NCBI RefSeq assembly: GCF_018760785.1 | Contig: NZ_JAHHZO010000014.1 | Span: 1 to 64,000, forward strand | Direction of reading: 5' to 3' | DNA: 64,000 bases | Source of the DNA: Rhizobium sp. CSW-27 | GTDB taxonomy: Bacteria; Pseudomonadota; Alphaproteobacteria; Rhizobiales; Rhizobiaceae | In this document: piece after piece, positions 15,778 to 25,443 of the stretch | Position numbering within the stretch: the first letter of the stretch is position 1 | How the letters are laid out: each line of letters opens with the position of its first letter | Notes under the pieces: generated by a model | The model's database searches: none | Told to the model about the DNA's origin: nothing | Seen by the model: only the letters and a program-made list of their open reading frames with translations | Translations under genes and position numbers: made by a program

Positions 15778-18603
15778 CTACTGTCCAAGCCGTTCAAGAA
15801 GGGCCGGCACATGCACCTGATCGGTCTTGTAGTTACCGGTCAGCATATACATCATGATGTTGACGCCGGCCCGATACGCATATTCGCGCTGCATTTCGTC
15901 CGGCGGAACGGTGGGCAACACCGGCGCGCCATTGGCATCGATCGCCCAGGCGCCTGCAAAATCATTGCCGGTGATCAGGATCGGTGTCACGCCATCGCCC
16001 GTGGAGGAGAGGTCGCTGCCGGAATTGCGCGAATCCTGACGCGCCTCCACCCAGAGCGGACTGCCGGCATAGCGGCCGGGAAAGCTGGAAAGCAGGTAGA
16101 ATGTGCGCGTCAGCACATGGTTTTCCGGCGTCGGCTCCAGCGGCGGAATGTCGATATTGGCAAGGATTTCCTGCAGGCGCCGGCTGTTGGCGCTGGTGCC
16201 GCCGCCGGCATCGATTGCCGTGTACTGGTCGCGCGTGTCGAACAGCACGGTGCCGCCATTGCGCATGTAGGCATCGATGCGGGAGATCGCCGCCTGGGTC
16301 GGCATCGGCGCCGTAGCCGAGATCGGCCAGTAGATGATCGGATAGAAGGACAGTTCGTCCCTGGAAATATCGAGGCCGACCGGCGCGCCGGGCTCCAGCG
16401 TGGTGCGATAGGTGAGGAACTGGCTGAGCCCCTCCAGGCCCTGTTCGGACAGCCGGTCGACATCCGCTTCGCCGGTTACGACATAGGCGAGATGCGTCGT
16501 GTCCAGCCGCTCCAGCGCCTGCTCGTCGCCGGGCCGGGCATCCTGCCCCGGCGCCTGGGCGCGGCTTTCGCCCGGAAAGAGCCCGAGCGGCAGCAGGGCG
16601 ACGAGGAGCAGGGCGGCGGTGGAGCGTGCGGCGCGCGGCAGGCGCGAGAAGCCGCCGTTCATCACCAGCACGATCAGGCTGTCGAGCAGAAGCAGAAGGA
16701 AGGCCAGCGTGAACAGGGCAGGGCGCAGCGACCAGGCTTCGCGACCGATCAGGCTGGCCCGCGAGACCGACAGCGTGTCGGCGGCCGAAAGATCGATCGG
16801 GTTCAACTGCGTGCCGGGCGACAGCAGGTTGACGGCGGTGAAGCCGTCCTCGCTGCCGTAGAGGCCGGGCGGATGATCGAGGCTTGCAATCACCGGCTGG
16901 CCGGGGTCGATGGTGATCGGCTTTGCTGTGCCGGTTTCGGTGGTCAGCACGCCATCGGCATTCAGCAGGCGAAACGGCGGCAGCACGGCCTCGCCCTGTG
17001 CGCCTTCGGTCGCGGTCGCAGCTCCGCCGGCCCGCGACATCTGCACCAGGCGGCGCAGCATCTCGACGAAGGTGCCGGAGATCGGCAGGTTCGACCAGGT
17101 GGCCTCGGCACTCACATGGAAGAGGACGATGCGGCCGTTATTGACCTGCCGCGTGGTGACGAGCGGCGTGCCATCGGCCAGGCTCGCCCAGGTCCGTTCC
17201 GCCAGATCCGGCGTCGGTTCGGCAAGAACCTGCCGGTTGACGCGCACGTCCTCTGCAGGCGGCATGCCGGCAAACGGGCCGAAATTCGGGAAATCCGCCA
17301 GCGGCTGCGGTTCGGCCCAGGAAAGCGCGCCGCCGAGCGTCCGCTCGCCGCGCCGCAGGATGACCGGCACCAGCGGGTCGTCGGTCGGTGCGGCGGCAAG
17401 GCGCGGCCCGGCAAAGCGGATCAGCGTGCCGCCGCGGGCAATCCACTGCTGCAGCGGTTCATAGGTTTCCGCCGGCAGGCGGCCGATATCGGCCATGATG
17501 ATGGCGGAAGGGTTCTGCTGCAGGATCTCCGGCAGCGAGGCGGAGAGATCGGCGCCGCGCGGCTCGATCAGGTCGGCATAGGGCTGCAGGGCACGGCTGA
17601 TATAGTAGAGCGGCAGCAGCAGCGGCTGCAGGTCGTTGCCGCTGTCGCCGGCCAGAAGCGCGACGCGCCGTCGCTTGAAGCCGTCATCCAGGAGGTGGGC
17701 CGCCCCGGCCGTCGCCTTGCCGTCGATGGCAATGCGGGCGAAATCGTTGCGCAGTTCGAAGGGCGCCTGGATGTCGGCGCGCGCCGTCGCCGCGCCGGCG
17801 GCAAAGTTCAACTGCGCCGAGGCCAGCGAGCGGCCCTGCTGGTCAAGCGCGTCGAGCGTATAGCTTGCGGGCAGGTCGCGCGCCAGGCGGGCGGCCGTCA
17901 CGCTCATCGAGCCGGCATTGTTGGCGGCCTCCGTCACGGCGACGGCACCGGCGCCATCGCCCGTGATCACGCGCAGTTCGGCGGGCGAAAGGCTGGAGAT
18001 TTCCGACATCATGGCTCCATCGTCCGGCGTCGAGACACCGTCCGACACAAATGCGACGGTACCGGGGCGCACGCCGTTCAGAGCCTCGCCCACTGCCTCG
18101 CCGGCCAGCGCCCGCTGCGGAACGAGCGGTTTCGGGCGGGCGGCGCGCAGCTTTTCCCTGGCGGCCGTGGCGGTGCCCGGCACGGCATCATGGGTCGGGT
18201 CGGCGGTGAAGACGATGGAGACCGGCAGGTCAGCCTGTTCGGCATCGCCGATCAGCATGTCGGTGGTTTCCACCCGCCGTTCCCAGTCGGGCGCGGCCGA
18301 CCAGCTGTTGTCCATGATCACCACCAGCGGTCCGCCGGCAGACAGCGAACTGTTGCGCGGATTGACCACCGGATCGGCGATCGCGAAAATCACCGCTGCC
18401 GCGAGCAGCATGCGCAGCAGCGTCAGCCACCAGGGGCTCTTTGCCGGCGTTTCCTGCCGCTTCAGCACCGTGGCCAGAATGGCCAGCGGCGGAAACACCT
18501 CCGCCTTCGGGCGTGGCGGTGTGAGGCGCAGCAGCCACCAGATGGCCGGAAGCGCAATGAGTGCGAACAGGATGGCGGGACTGGCAAAGGCAAGCAAACC
18601 CAT
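15778..18603 (-). CDS. BatA-like VWA protein with C-terminal DUF4159
   Basis: A 941-residue inner-membrane protein. Residues 1-80 are the BatA N-terminal region with two helices; the MIDAS sequence DNSWS is at 98-102; about 90-600 is periplasmic or cytoplasmic VWA plus a GATase-like fold; two helices at about 625-680; and DUF4159 from about 700 to the end (DTTHLAYVVTGEADVD...DTRDQYTAIDAGGG). The gene overlaps the DUF58 gene by one base (TGATG-type junction). DUF4159 proteins are common in rhizobia but have no assigned reaction. Confidence 0.88.
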   Translation of the reverse strand: MGLLAFASPAILFALIALPAIWWLLRLTPPRPKAEVFPPLAILATVLKRQETPAKSPWWLTLLRMLLAAAVIFAIADPVVNPRNSSLSAGGPLVVIMDNSWSAAPDWERRVETTDMLIGDAEQADLPVSIVFTADPTHDAVPGTATAAREKLRAARPKPLVPQRALAGEAVGEALNGVRPGTVAFVSDGVSTPDDGAMMSEISSLSPAELRVITGDGAGAVAVTEAANNAGSMSVTAARLARDLPASYTLDALDQQGRSLASAQLNFAAGAATARADIQAPFELRNDFARIAIDGKATAGAAHLLDDGFKRRRVALLAGDSGNDLQPLLLPLYYISRALQPYADLIEPRGADLSASLPEILQQNPSAIIMADIGRLPAETYEPLQQWIARGGTLIRFAGPRLAAAPTDDPLVPVILRRGERTLGGALSWAEPQPLADFPNFGPFAGMPPAEDVRVNRQVLAEPTPDLAERTWASLADGTPLVTTRQVNNGRIVLFHVSAEATWSNLPISGTFVEMLRRLVQMSRAGGAATATEGAQGEAVLPPFRLLNADGVLTTETGTAKPITIDPGQPVIASLDHPPGLYGSEDGFTAVNLLSPGTQLNPIDLSAADTLSVSRASLIGREAWSLRPALFTLAFLLLLLDSLIVLVMNGGFSRLPRAARSTAALLLVALLPLGLFPGESRAQAPGQDARPGDEQALERLDTTHLAYVVTGEADVDRLSEQGLEGLSQFLTYRTTLEPGAPVGLDISRDELSFYPIIYWPISATAPMPTQAAISRIDAYMRNGGTVLFDTRDQYTAIDAGGGTSANSRRLQEILANIDIPPLEPTPENHVLTRTFYLLSSFPGRYAGSPLWVEARQDSRNSGSDLSSTGDGVTPILITGNDFAGAWAIDANGAPVLPTVPPDEMQREYAYRAGVNIMMYMLTGNYKTDQVHVPALLERLGQ

Positions 18604-19517
18604 CAGCGCGCCCCCGAAAGCTGCGGCGGATTGCCGGACAGATGCCCATGCAGGGCGGCAAGCGCCTCGGAGGCCAGATGGTCGGTCCGATGGAAGACGA
18701 AGCTCCAGCCCATGCGCCGCAGCGACTGGCCGAGATGATCGCGCCGCGCCAGATAGGCGCGCTGGTAATCCTCGCGCAGCGTCTCGGCGCGTCCGGAGAC
18801 CAGCTTTTCGCCGGTTTCGGGGTCGGTGAATTCGGTCCGGCCGCTATAGGGGAAAATTTCCTCCGCCGGATCGGCAATCTCCACCACATGGCCGCGCAGG
18901 TTGCGGCGGGCCAGCGGCGCTATGCGTTCCATGATCCGGTCTGCATCGTCGAGGAAGTCGCCGATCAGCACGATGTCGCTGGCGCCACGGATCATCTGCG
19001 TGTCCGGCATGCCCTCCTGCAGCGGCGAGAGGATGATGGCGCTGGCCAGCCGCTCGGCGGCATTGCGAGCCGCCACCGGCTCCATGACGCCGGGGCAGCC
19101 GATGCGCTCGCCCGAACGTGCCAGGATTTCCGCCAGCGCCAGCATCAGCACCAGCGCGCGGCTTTCCTTCGACACGCTGCCGAGGGTGGATTTGTACATC
19201 ATGGAAGGCGACATGTCGGCCCACAGCCACACGGTATGCGCCGCCTCCCATTCGCGGTCGCGGACATAGGTATGGTCGTCGCGCGCGGAGCGGCGCCAGT
19301 CGATGCGCGACAGGCTTTCGCCTTCGCTATAGGGGCGGAACTGCCAGAAATTCTCGCCGATGCCGCGCTTGCGGCGTCCGTGCCAGCCGGCAATCACCGT
19401 ATTGGCGATGCGGCGCGCCTCGACCATGCAATCGGGCACGAGGATGGCACGCTGTCTTGCGCGTGCCAGAACTTCGCTGCCGGGTGTCTGCGGAACGATC
19501 TGGCCGATGGATGCCAC
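18603..19517 (-). CDS. DUF58-domain protein
   Basis: A 304-residue cytoplasmic protein with the DUF58 signature RPYSEGESLSRIDWRRSAR near residues 61-79, and a VWA-like domain whose MIDAS sequence DMSPS is at 101-105. In MoxR operons DUF58 proteins couple the AAA+ ATPase to the VWA membrane partners. It follows the MoxR gene by about 40 nt and its stop overlaps the next start. Confidence 0.92.
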   Translation of the reverse strand: MASIGQIVPQTPGSEVLARARQRAILVPDCMVEARRIANTVIAGWHGRRKRGIGENFWQFRPYSEGESLSRIDWRRSARDDHTYVRDREWEAAHTVWLWADMSPSMMYKSTLGSVSKESRALVLMLALAEILARSGERIGCPGVMEPVAARNAAERLASAIILSPLQEGMPDTQMIRGASDIVLIGDFLDDADRIMERIAPLARRNLRGHVVEIADPAEEIFPYSGRTEFTDPETGEKLVSGRAETLREDYQRAYLARRDHLGQSLRRMGWSFVFHRTDHLASEALAALHGHLSGNPPQLSGAR

Positions 19518-19560
19518 GCGATCACTCTTGCTCCTGTTGCCTCACGTCAGGCCCGGCCGG

Positions 19561-20574
19561 TCAGCCGCGCGCCTGCTTCACCAGACCCGCGATCACGTCG
19601 CGAACGGTCATGCCTTCCGCGCGGGCGGAGAAGGTCAGCGCCATGCGGTGCTGCAGCACCGGTTCGGCCAGTGCATGCACGTCGTCCAGCGAGGGCGCCA
19701 GCCGTCCCTCGTAAAGCGCACGCGCACGGGCGCACAGCATCAGCGCCTGGCCGGCGCGCGGGCCGGGGCCCCAGGCCACATGCCGGTCTGTCATCGTGTT
19801 GCCCTGGCCGGGGCGGGCGGAGCGCACCAGCGCGAGGATCGCATCCACCACCGTGTCGCTGACCGGCATCTGGCGGATCAGCGCCTGGATGTCCTGCAGG
19901 CGCGCCGCATCGATCACGCCCTTCGCCTTTGCTTCAGAAAGGCCTGTGGTTTCGAGCAGGATCCGTCGCTCTGCCTCCAGTTCCGGGTAGAGCACATCCA
20001 CCTGCAGCAGGAAGCGGTCGAGCTGCGCTTCCGGCAGCGGATAGGTGCCTTCCTGTTCCAGTGGGTTCTGGGTGGCGAGCACGTGGAAGGGGGCCGGCAG
20101 GTCATAGCGCTGGCCGGCAACCGTGATGTGATATTCCTGCATGGACTGCAGCAGCGCCGACTGCGTGCGCGGCGAGGCGCGGTTGATCTCGTCTGCCATC
20201 AGAAGCTGGGCAAAGACCGGACCCTTGACGAAACGGAACGAGCGGCGGCCGGTCTCGTCCTGGTCCATCACCTCGGTGCCGAGAATATCCGACGGCATCA
20301 GGTCCGGCGTGAACTGGATGCGGCTCGCATCGAGGCCGAGCACGGTGCCGAGCGTCGAGACCAGCTTGGTCTTGGCAAGACCCGGAACGCCGACCAGCAG
20401 CGCATGACCGCCGGACAGGACCGCGATCAGCGTGTTTTCCACCACGTTCTCCTGGCCGAAGATCACCTTGGAAACCTCGGAGCGGATGCCGGCAATGTCG
20501 GAGAGCGCCTGTTCGGCGGCGGCCACGATCGCCTTCTCGTCGAGGGGAGTATCGGTGGAAGTCATCAGGCCCAT
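19561..20574 (-). CDS. MoxR-family AAA+ ATPase
   Basis: A 337-residue MoxR ATPase. Walker A is GVPGLAKTKLV, Walker B LLMADEINRASPRTQSALLQSMQE, sensor 1 is FHVLATQNPLEQEGTYPLPEAQLDRFL. The start at ATG 20574 has GGAG seven nt upstream; the longer frame adds 36 non-conserved codons. It is the first gene of a four-gene operon. MoxR ATPases work as chaperones that mature a metal enzyme or complex; the client here is not known. Confidence 0.94.
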   Translation of the reverse strand: MGLMTSTDTPLDEKAIVAAAEQALSDIAGIRSEVSKVIFGQENVVENTLIAVLSGGHALLVGVPGLAKTKLVSTLGTVLGLDASRIQFTPDLMPSDILGTEVMDQDETGRRSFRFVKGPVFAQLLMADEINRASPRTQSALLQSMQEYHITVAGQRYDLPAPFHVLATQNPLEQEGTYPLPEAQLDRFLLQVDVLYPELEAERRILLETTGLSEAKAKGVIDAARLQDIQALIRQMPVSDTVVDAILALVRSARPGQGNTMTDRHVAWGPGPRAGQALMLCARARALYEGRLAPSLDDVHALAEPVLQHRMALTFSARAEGMTVRDVIAGLVKQARG

Positions 20575-20731
20575 GCTGCTCTCCATCAGGCTCTCATGCC
20601 CGCAAGCGCCGGGCCGGGGAATCATCGCGGTTGCACGATCTGTCCATACTAACCAACTTATTCGCGCGGTGGCGGCTGACAAGAACGTTATGAATGACTA
20701 TCTCGTGAGAGAGGACGCATAAACCGGAAGC

Positions 20732-21367
20732 GTGACTGAAATTATGGCAGGCGAGACATTTCATGCGGCCGGCGATGCCGCGGGCCTTGCGGCGATGATT
20801 GCCCGCGCCGCCGAGCAGACCGGCGGCAAGGCGCGCGGCCTGCCCCCGGTGGAACGCTGGAATCCGCCCTTCTGCGGCGATCTGGACATGGAAATCCGCG
20901 CTGACGGCACCTGGTTCTATCTCGGCACGCCGATCGGCCGGCCGGCGCTGGTGCGGCTGTTTTCCACCGTTCTGCGCAAGGATGAGGACGGGCGCACCTA
21001 TCTCGTCACGCCTGTGGAAAAAGTCGGCATCCGGGTCGAGGACGCGCCGTTCCTTGCTGTGGAGATGACGGTCTCCCGGCGCGATGCCGCTCCGGTGTTG
21101 ACGTTTCGCACCAATGTCGGCGATCTCGTGGAGGCCGGGCCGGACCATCCGCTGCGTTTCGTGACGCAAGGCGAGGAGGGGCGGCTGAAGCCCTATCTCC
21201 TGGTGCGCGGCCGGCTGGAAGCGCTCGTCTCGCGCGCCGTTATGTATGATCTCATCGCCGAGGGCGAGATCGTTGCGGTCGACGGGCGGGCGATGTTTGC
21301 CCTGCGCTCGGGCGGCGCGATCTTTCCCGTCATGCCCGCCGATGAACTGGACCGTCTGTCGCAATGA
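20732..21367 (+). CDS. DUF1285 protein
   Basis: A 211-residue conserved proteobacterial protein of DUF1285. The family core WNPPFCGDLDMEIRADGTWFYLGTPIGRPALVRLFSTVLRKD is intact. The start is GTG 20732 (GGAAG four nt upstream) or ATG 20744. It is divergent from the MoxR gene and overlaps the next gene by ATGA. Function unknown; the conserved linkage with MoxR, Nudix and CCA genes in rhizobia is known. Confidence 0.88.
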   Translation: MTEIMAGETFHAAGDAAGLAAMIARAAEQTGGKARGLPPVERWNPPFCGDLDMEIRADGTWFYLGTPIGRPALVRLFSTVLRKDEDGRTYLVTPVEKVGIRVEDAPFLAVEMTVSRRDAAPVLTFRTNVGDLVEAGPDHPLRFVTQGEEGRLKPYLLVRGRLEALVSRAVMYDLIAEGEIVAVDGRAMFALRSGGAIFPVMPADELDRLSQ

Positions 21368-22011
21368 CCGAGCTTCTCCTCAATCCGGCCTTCTATTCCG
21401 CCGAAGAGTTTCGCCGCCGCGCCGGCCACCAGAACGGCGGGCCGATCGAGCTTGCCTCCGGGGAACATGGCGATCACCTGCTGAACCCCGGCATCCTCAC
21501 CCATGTGCAGGGGTTGACGCTGAAGGATGCGGCGGTGCTGGTGCCGGTGGTCGACGACGCGGACGGCGCCAAGGTGATCCTCACCCAGCGTACCGCCTCG
21601 CTGCGCAAGCATTCCGGCCAGATCGCCTTTCCGGGCGGTGGCGTCGATCCGGAGGATGGCAGCGTCGAGATGGCAGCGCTGCGGGAGGCGGAGGAGGAGA
21701 TCGGTCTCGCGCGCCACTTCGTCGAACCTGTCGGACGCCTGCCGGATTATTACGCCGCGACCGGCTTCCGCATCACGCCGGTTCTGTCGGTGGTGCAGCG
21801 CGGGTTCGAACTGAAGCCCAATCCCGGCGAGGTGGCGCATGTCTTCGAGGTGCCGCTCGCCTTTCTGATGGACCCGGCCAACCATGAGACCGGCAGCCGC
21901 GAATGGAACGGCACGTTGCGCCATTTCTACCGCATGCCCTATGGCGACTGGAACATCTGGGGCATTACCGCAGGCATTCTGCGCACGCTATATGAAAGGT
22001 TGTATGCATGA
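21364..22011 (+). CDS. CoA pyrophosphatase (Nudix, NudL-like)
   Basis: A 215-residue Nudix hydrolase of the NudL/coenzyme-A pyrophosphatase type, which splits CoA into 4'-phosphopantetheine and 3',5'-ADP. The CoA-Nudix signature RTASLRKHSGQIAFPGGGVDPED precedes the Nudix box GGGVDPEDGSVEMAALREAEEEIGL. It overlaps its neighbours on both sides by four nt, so DUF1285, this gene and the CCA gene form one coupled operon. Confidence 0.92.
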   Translation: MTELLLNPAFYSAEEFRRRAGHQNGGPIELASGEHGDHLLNPGILTHVQGLTLKDAAVLVPVVDDADGAKVILTQRTASLRKHSGQIAFPGGGVDPEDGSVEMAALREAEEEIGLARHFVEPVGRLPDYYAATGFRITPVLSVVQRGFELKPNPGEVAHVFEVPLAFLMDPANHETGSREWNGTLRHFYRMPYGDWNIWGITAGILRTLYERLYA

Positions 22012-23273
22012 CGAGCCTTGCCGGCCAGCACTGGCTGACCGATCCGGCCACGCAGCGGGTCTTCTCGCTTCTTAATGCGGATGGCGGCGAAGGCCGCGTC
22101 GTGGGCGGCGCGGTTCGCAATGCGTTGATGGGACACCCGATCAGCGACGTGGATTTCGCCACCACCAACCTGCCGCAGGTGGTGATGGACAGGGCAAGGG
22201 CCGCCGGCATCAAGGCGGTGCCGACCGGCATCGACCATGGCACGGTGACGCTGGTGGTGGATGGTCGCCCCTTCGAGGTGACGACGCTGCGCCGCGACGT
22301 GGAAACCGATGGACGCCGTGCCGCCGTTGCCTTCGGCTCCGACTGGCAGGTGGATGCCGAGCGGCGGGATTTCACCATCAATGCGCTCTATGCGACGGCG
22401 GATGGCGCGGTGATCGATCTGGTCGGCGGTCTTGCGGACATTGAAAGCAGGACGCTGCGGTTCATCGGCGATGCCGCCGCCCGCATTGCCGAGGATTATC
22501 TGCGCGTGCTGCGCTTCTTCCGCTTCTTTGCCTGGTATGGCGCCGGCCGGCCTGATGCCGAGGGGCTGAAGGCCTCGGCGCGCGCCAGGGACAAGCTCTC
22601 CACGCTGTCGGCGGAGCGCATCTGGACGGAAATGAAGAAGATGCTTTCCGCTCCGGACCCGTCGCGCGCGCTTTTGTGGATGCGTACCTCCGGCGTGCTG
22701 GGCGCGGTGCTGCCGGAAAGCGAAAAATGGGGCATCGATGCCATTCACGGACTCGTCGCCACGGAGCAGGCGCTTGGCTGGACGCCCGATCCGCTGCTCA
22801 GGCTTGCCGCGATCGTGCCGCCGGATGTGGAACGGCTGGCGGGGCTGGCGCGTCGCTGGCGCCTGTCGAATGCCGCAGCTGAACGGCTGGCGCATTGGGC
22901 TGGCGCCCCGGAACCGGCGGCGGACCTTGCCCATACGACGCTCGACCGGATGCTTTATCGGAAGGGCAAGGCAGGTCTTCTGATGCGGCTGAAGCTTGCA
23001 CTTGCGGGTGCGCGGCGGGCGGCCGAGGGCAGCAGCGAGGCGATGGCGAAAGCGGCGAAGCTCGCGGCGCTTCTGGCTCGCGCCGAAGCGTTCTCCAAAC
23101 CCGTCTTCCCGCTGAATGGCGCCGATGTGATGGCGCTCGGCATCAGCCCGGGCCCCCGCATCGGAGAACTGCTGCAGGAACTCGAGGACCTGTGGATCGA
23201 ACGCAACTTCGCGCTGGACCGGACAGCTCTCGCCGCCCGGCTGAAGGAGAAGGTCGAGGGCGGATCGCCCTGA
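22008..23273 (+). CDS. CCA tRNA nucleotidyltransferase
   Basis: A 421-residue class II tRNA nucleotidyltransferase that adds or repairs the 3'-CCA end of tRNA. The N-terminal catalytic domain has GGAVRNALMGHPISDVDFATTN with the two Asp metal ligands, and VTTLRRDVETDGRRAAVAFG; the middle has the RNA-binding domain (RFIGDAAARIAEDYLRVLRFFRFFAWYG). It is the last gene of a three-gene operon, joined by an ATGA overlap. Confidence 0.95.
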   Translation: MTSLAGQHWLTDPATQRVFSLLNADGGEGRVVGGAVRNALMGHPISDVDFATTNLPQVVMDRARAAGIKAVPTGIDHGTVTLVVDGRPFEVTTLRRDVETDGRRAAVAFGSDWQVDAERRDFTINALYATADGAVIDLVGGLADIESRTLRFIGDAAARIAEDYLRVLRFFRFFAWYGAGRPDAEGLKASARARDKLSTLSAERIWTEMKKMLSAPDPSRALLWMRTSGVLGAVLPESEKWGIDAIHGLVATEQALGWTPDPLLRLAAIVPPDVERLAGLARRWRLSNAAAERLAHWAGAPEPAADLAHTTLDRMLYRKGKAGLLMRLKLALAGARRAAEGSSEAMAKAAKLAALLARAEAFSKPVFPLNGADVMALGISPGPRIGELLQELEDLWIERNFALDRTALAARLKEKVEGGSP

Positions 23274-23396
23274 CGGCAGCGGTTGATCGCGCCGGATGAA
23301 CCGCGCCGGTGAGCCGTTCCGGAGCGGGGCGGCGATTGACCGCCCGCCACGCCGGTCCCGCCATGGCGGCACGACGCCTGCCGGCGGACACCCCGC

Positions 23397-23591
23397 TCAG
23401 GCGGAGAGCCTGGCCGGGTTTTCGTTGCGGATGCGCGCCTTGATGTTTTCGATCATGTTCTCGCGGATCACCGTCTCGCCGTGCACGGTGCGCATGTGTT
23501 CCACTGCGCGGCGGACCACTTCGGCGTCTTCCTCGGCGCGGGTATGCCATTCGCATCCCGGAACCAGCGTGCCGCATTCGAAAAGTCTCAT
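23397..23591 (-). CDS. DUF1059 small protein
   Basis: A 64-residue protein with the DUF1059 pattern FECGTLVPGCEWHTRAEEDAEVVRRAVEHMRTVH. ATG 23591 is preceded by an ideal GGAGGAAGCC. These proteins are short Cys/His-containing domains, with an unknown role; a stress connection is often proposed. It is a single-gene unit. Confidence 0.85.
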   Translation of the reverse strand: MRLFECGTLVPGCEWHTRAEEDAEVVRRAVEHMRTVHGETVIRENMIENIKARIRNENPARLSA

Positions 23592-23847
23592 GGCTTCCTC
23601 CATTGGACGTGACTGCCGGGCGGGAAGCCCGCCACGGCCTGGCGTCAAAACGGAAAGCGGCGCCTCACGTTCCATCACTTCGGGTGATTGTCGCCGTCCA
23701 CGGCATCAGGCGGCCCGTTGAAGACCGCCTGTACAGACTGCCGGAACGGCGGGAGCGTAAGCGAGGCTAGCCGGAACATGCAGATGAAAGCCGCATGTTC
23801 CGGTCCATTCCCGCGCCATGCGCGTGGCGAAGCGCCTGCGGCCCTGC

Positions 23848-24117
23848 CTATTCGGAAAGCGCCCAGGCATGGAAGACCGACGGATGGGCTTCGCCCGCCC
23901 GCTTCTTCCAGGGTGTCGTTTCCGGCGCGGGGGCTGCAGCGCTTGTCCTGCGTCCGGCGAGCTGCCCACGAACCTGCGCCACATAGAATGAATGCGGCAG
24001 ATCCGTGTCGCTGCGGGCGCGAAGCTCGGCGGCCATGCGGTCGATCATTTCGGCAGTGTCGAGATTGCGGGCGTCTTCGGCCTTCTGGGGTACTGCTACG
24101 CTCTTTGATGTGATCAT
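23848..24117 (-). CDS. Small hypothetical protein
   Basis: An 89-residue protein (MITSKSVAVPQKAEDARNL...), unrecognised. The start is supported by GGAGGATCGTC immediately before ATG 24117. Residues 15-60 look helical and amphipathic (AEMIDRMAAELRARSDTDLPHSFYVAQVRGQ); the C-terminus is low in structure and Trp/Lys-rich. A TTGACA -35-like hexamer lies about 70 nt upstream. Confidence 0.65.
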   Translation of the reverse strand: MITSKSVAVPQKAEDARNLDTAEMIDRMAAELRARSDTDLPHSFYVAQVRGQLAGRRTSAAAPAPETTPWKKRAGEAHPSVFHAWALSE

Positions 24118-24300
24118 GACGATCCTCCTCCGATGCAGTCCTGCCACGTCTGGCAGAAACAGCATGAAGGGACTGTCGTATTTGTCAATTCCCGAATGTA
24201 CGGGCAACGCAGGTTTGATGTGTTTTGTCGCAGGTGCAACCGGCGGCAGGCCCCTAATAGGCGGCTCGCCCTCCCGATTGCCGCTGCCGGACGGCGGCCC

Positions 24301-25215
24301 TCAGGGCCAGCGCACCATCGGCGGCAGCGAAGAGAGGATGGATTCCACATTGCCGCCCGTCTTCAGCCCGAAGATGGTGCCGCGGTCGTAGAGCAGGTTG
24401 AACTCCACATAGCGACCGCGCCGCACCAGTTGTTCCTCGCGGTCGGCCTCGGTCCAGGGCGTGTTGAAATTGGCGCGCACGAGTTGCGGATAGATGGCGC
24501 GGAAGGCTCGGCCGACCTCCTGCACGAAGGCAAAGTTGGCCTCCCAGCCGCCTTTTTCCGCCTGCGGATAGAGCCAGTCGAAGAAGATTCCGCCGATGCC
24601 GCGCGCTTCGTTGCGGTGCTTGAGGAAGAAATAATCGTCGCACCACGCCTTGTAGCGGTCATAGTCGGCGACCCCGGCATGGCTGCGACAGCACGCTTCC
24701 ATCGCCCGATGAAAGGCCTGCGTATCGGGATCGTCCTGCGTGCGGCGGCGCTCCAGCACCGGCGTCAGGTCGGCGCCGCCGCCGAACCACTGGCTGGAGG
24801 TCACCACCATGCGGGTGTTCATGTGCACGGCCGGCACATTGGGATTGACGGGATGAGCGATCAGCGAAATGCCGGAAGCCCAGAAACGCGGGTCATCGGA
24901 GGCGCCCGGCATCTGCCTGCGGAATTCCTCGGAAAACTCGCCATGCACGGTGGAGGTATGGACGCCGACCTTCTCGAACACGCGGCCGTTCATCATCGAC
25001 ATGCGGCCGCCGCCGCCACGGCCGTCCTCGCGCAGCCAGTCCTTCGGCTGGAAGCGCCCGGGTGCGCGGTCCGACAGAGGGCCGGTCAACGCGTCCTCCA
25101 GCGCCTCGAAATCGGCACAGATGCCGTCGCGCAGGGTCTCGAACCAGAGGCGCGCCTGCTCTTTCTTCTCCTCGATGCCGTCCGGCAGGCCGGCGGGAAT
25201 CTGCGGTCTTTCCAT
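24301..25215 (-). CDS. hemF: Oxygen-dependent coproporphyrinogen III oxidase
   Basis: A 304-residue aerobic coproporphyrinogen oxidase, which makes protoporphyrinogen IX for heme. Signatures: EDGRGGGGRMSMMNGRVFEKVGV, VHMNTRMV, WFGGGADLTPVL and RGRYVEFNLLYDRGTIFGLKTGGNVESIL. The start is ATG 25215 (MERPQIP); the longer reading from a GTG adds eight codons. It is monocistronic here. Confidence 0.96.
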   Translation of the reverse strand: MERPQIPAGLPDGIEEKKEQARLWFETLRDGICADFEALEDALTGPLSDRAPGRFQPKDWLREDGRGGGGRMSMMNGRVFEKVGVHTSTVHGEFSEEFRRQMPGASDDPRFWASGISLIAHPVNPNVPAVHMNTRMVVTSSQWFGGGADLTPVLERRRTQDDPDTQAFHRAMEACCRSHAGVADYDRYKAWCDDYFFLKHRNEARGIGGIFFDWLYPQAEKGGWEANFAFVQEVGRAFRAIYPQLVRANFNTPWTEADREEQLVRRGRYVEFNLLYDRGTIFGLKTGGNVESILSSLPPMVRWP

Positions 25216-25443
25216 GGCGGTCTTGCCTCCCTTGGTCACGGCGGCGCGCGGCTTTCCGCCTGCATCCTGTCATCCTGCGACTTACCCGCCCGTGTGGCCG
25301 GAGGCAACCCGTGCAAATGCCGCGGCAGGGGGAGCGTTGGCAGCCCTTGCGTCCGCATCGAGCCTGGCCGCTGCGATCCGCCGCAAGAATCGACTCGCAA
25401 TATGCAGCCTGTCAGCTTAACCTCGGCACGAGAGGGGGAGCGC

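Noticed and set aside
15499..18738. Very long plus-strand open frame over the MoxR-operon genes
   Set aside because: It is antisense to two genes with clear domains; its translation is rich in Arg, Gly and Gln with no recognisable family. Long shadow frames are normal in GC-rich DNA.
24172..24196. TTGAC-containing string near hemF considered as an FNR box
   Set aside because: It has only one good half-site (ttgac) without the matching half at the right spacing, and lies downstream of hemF.
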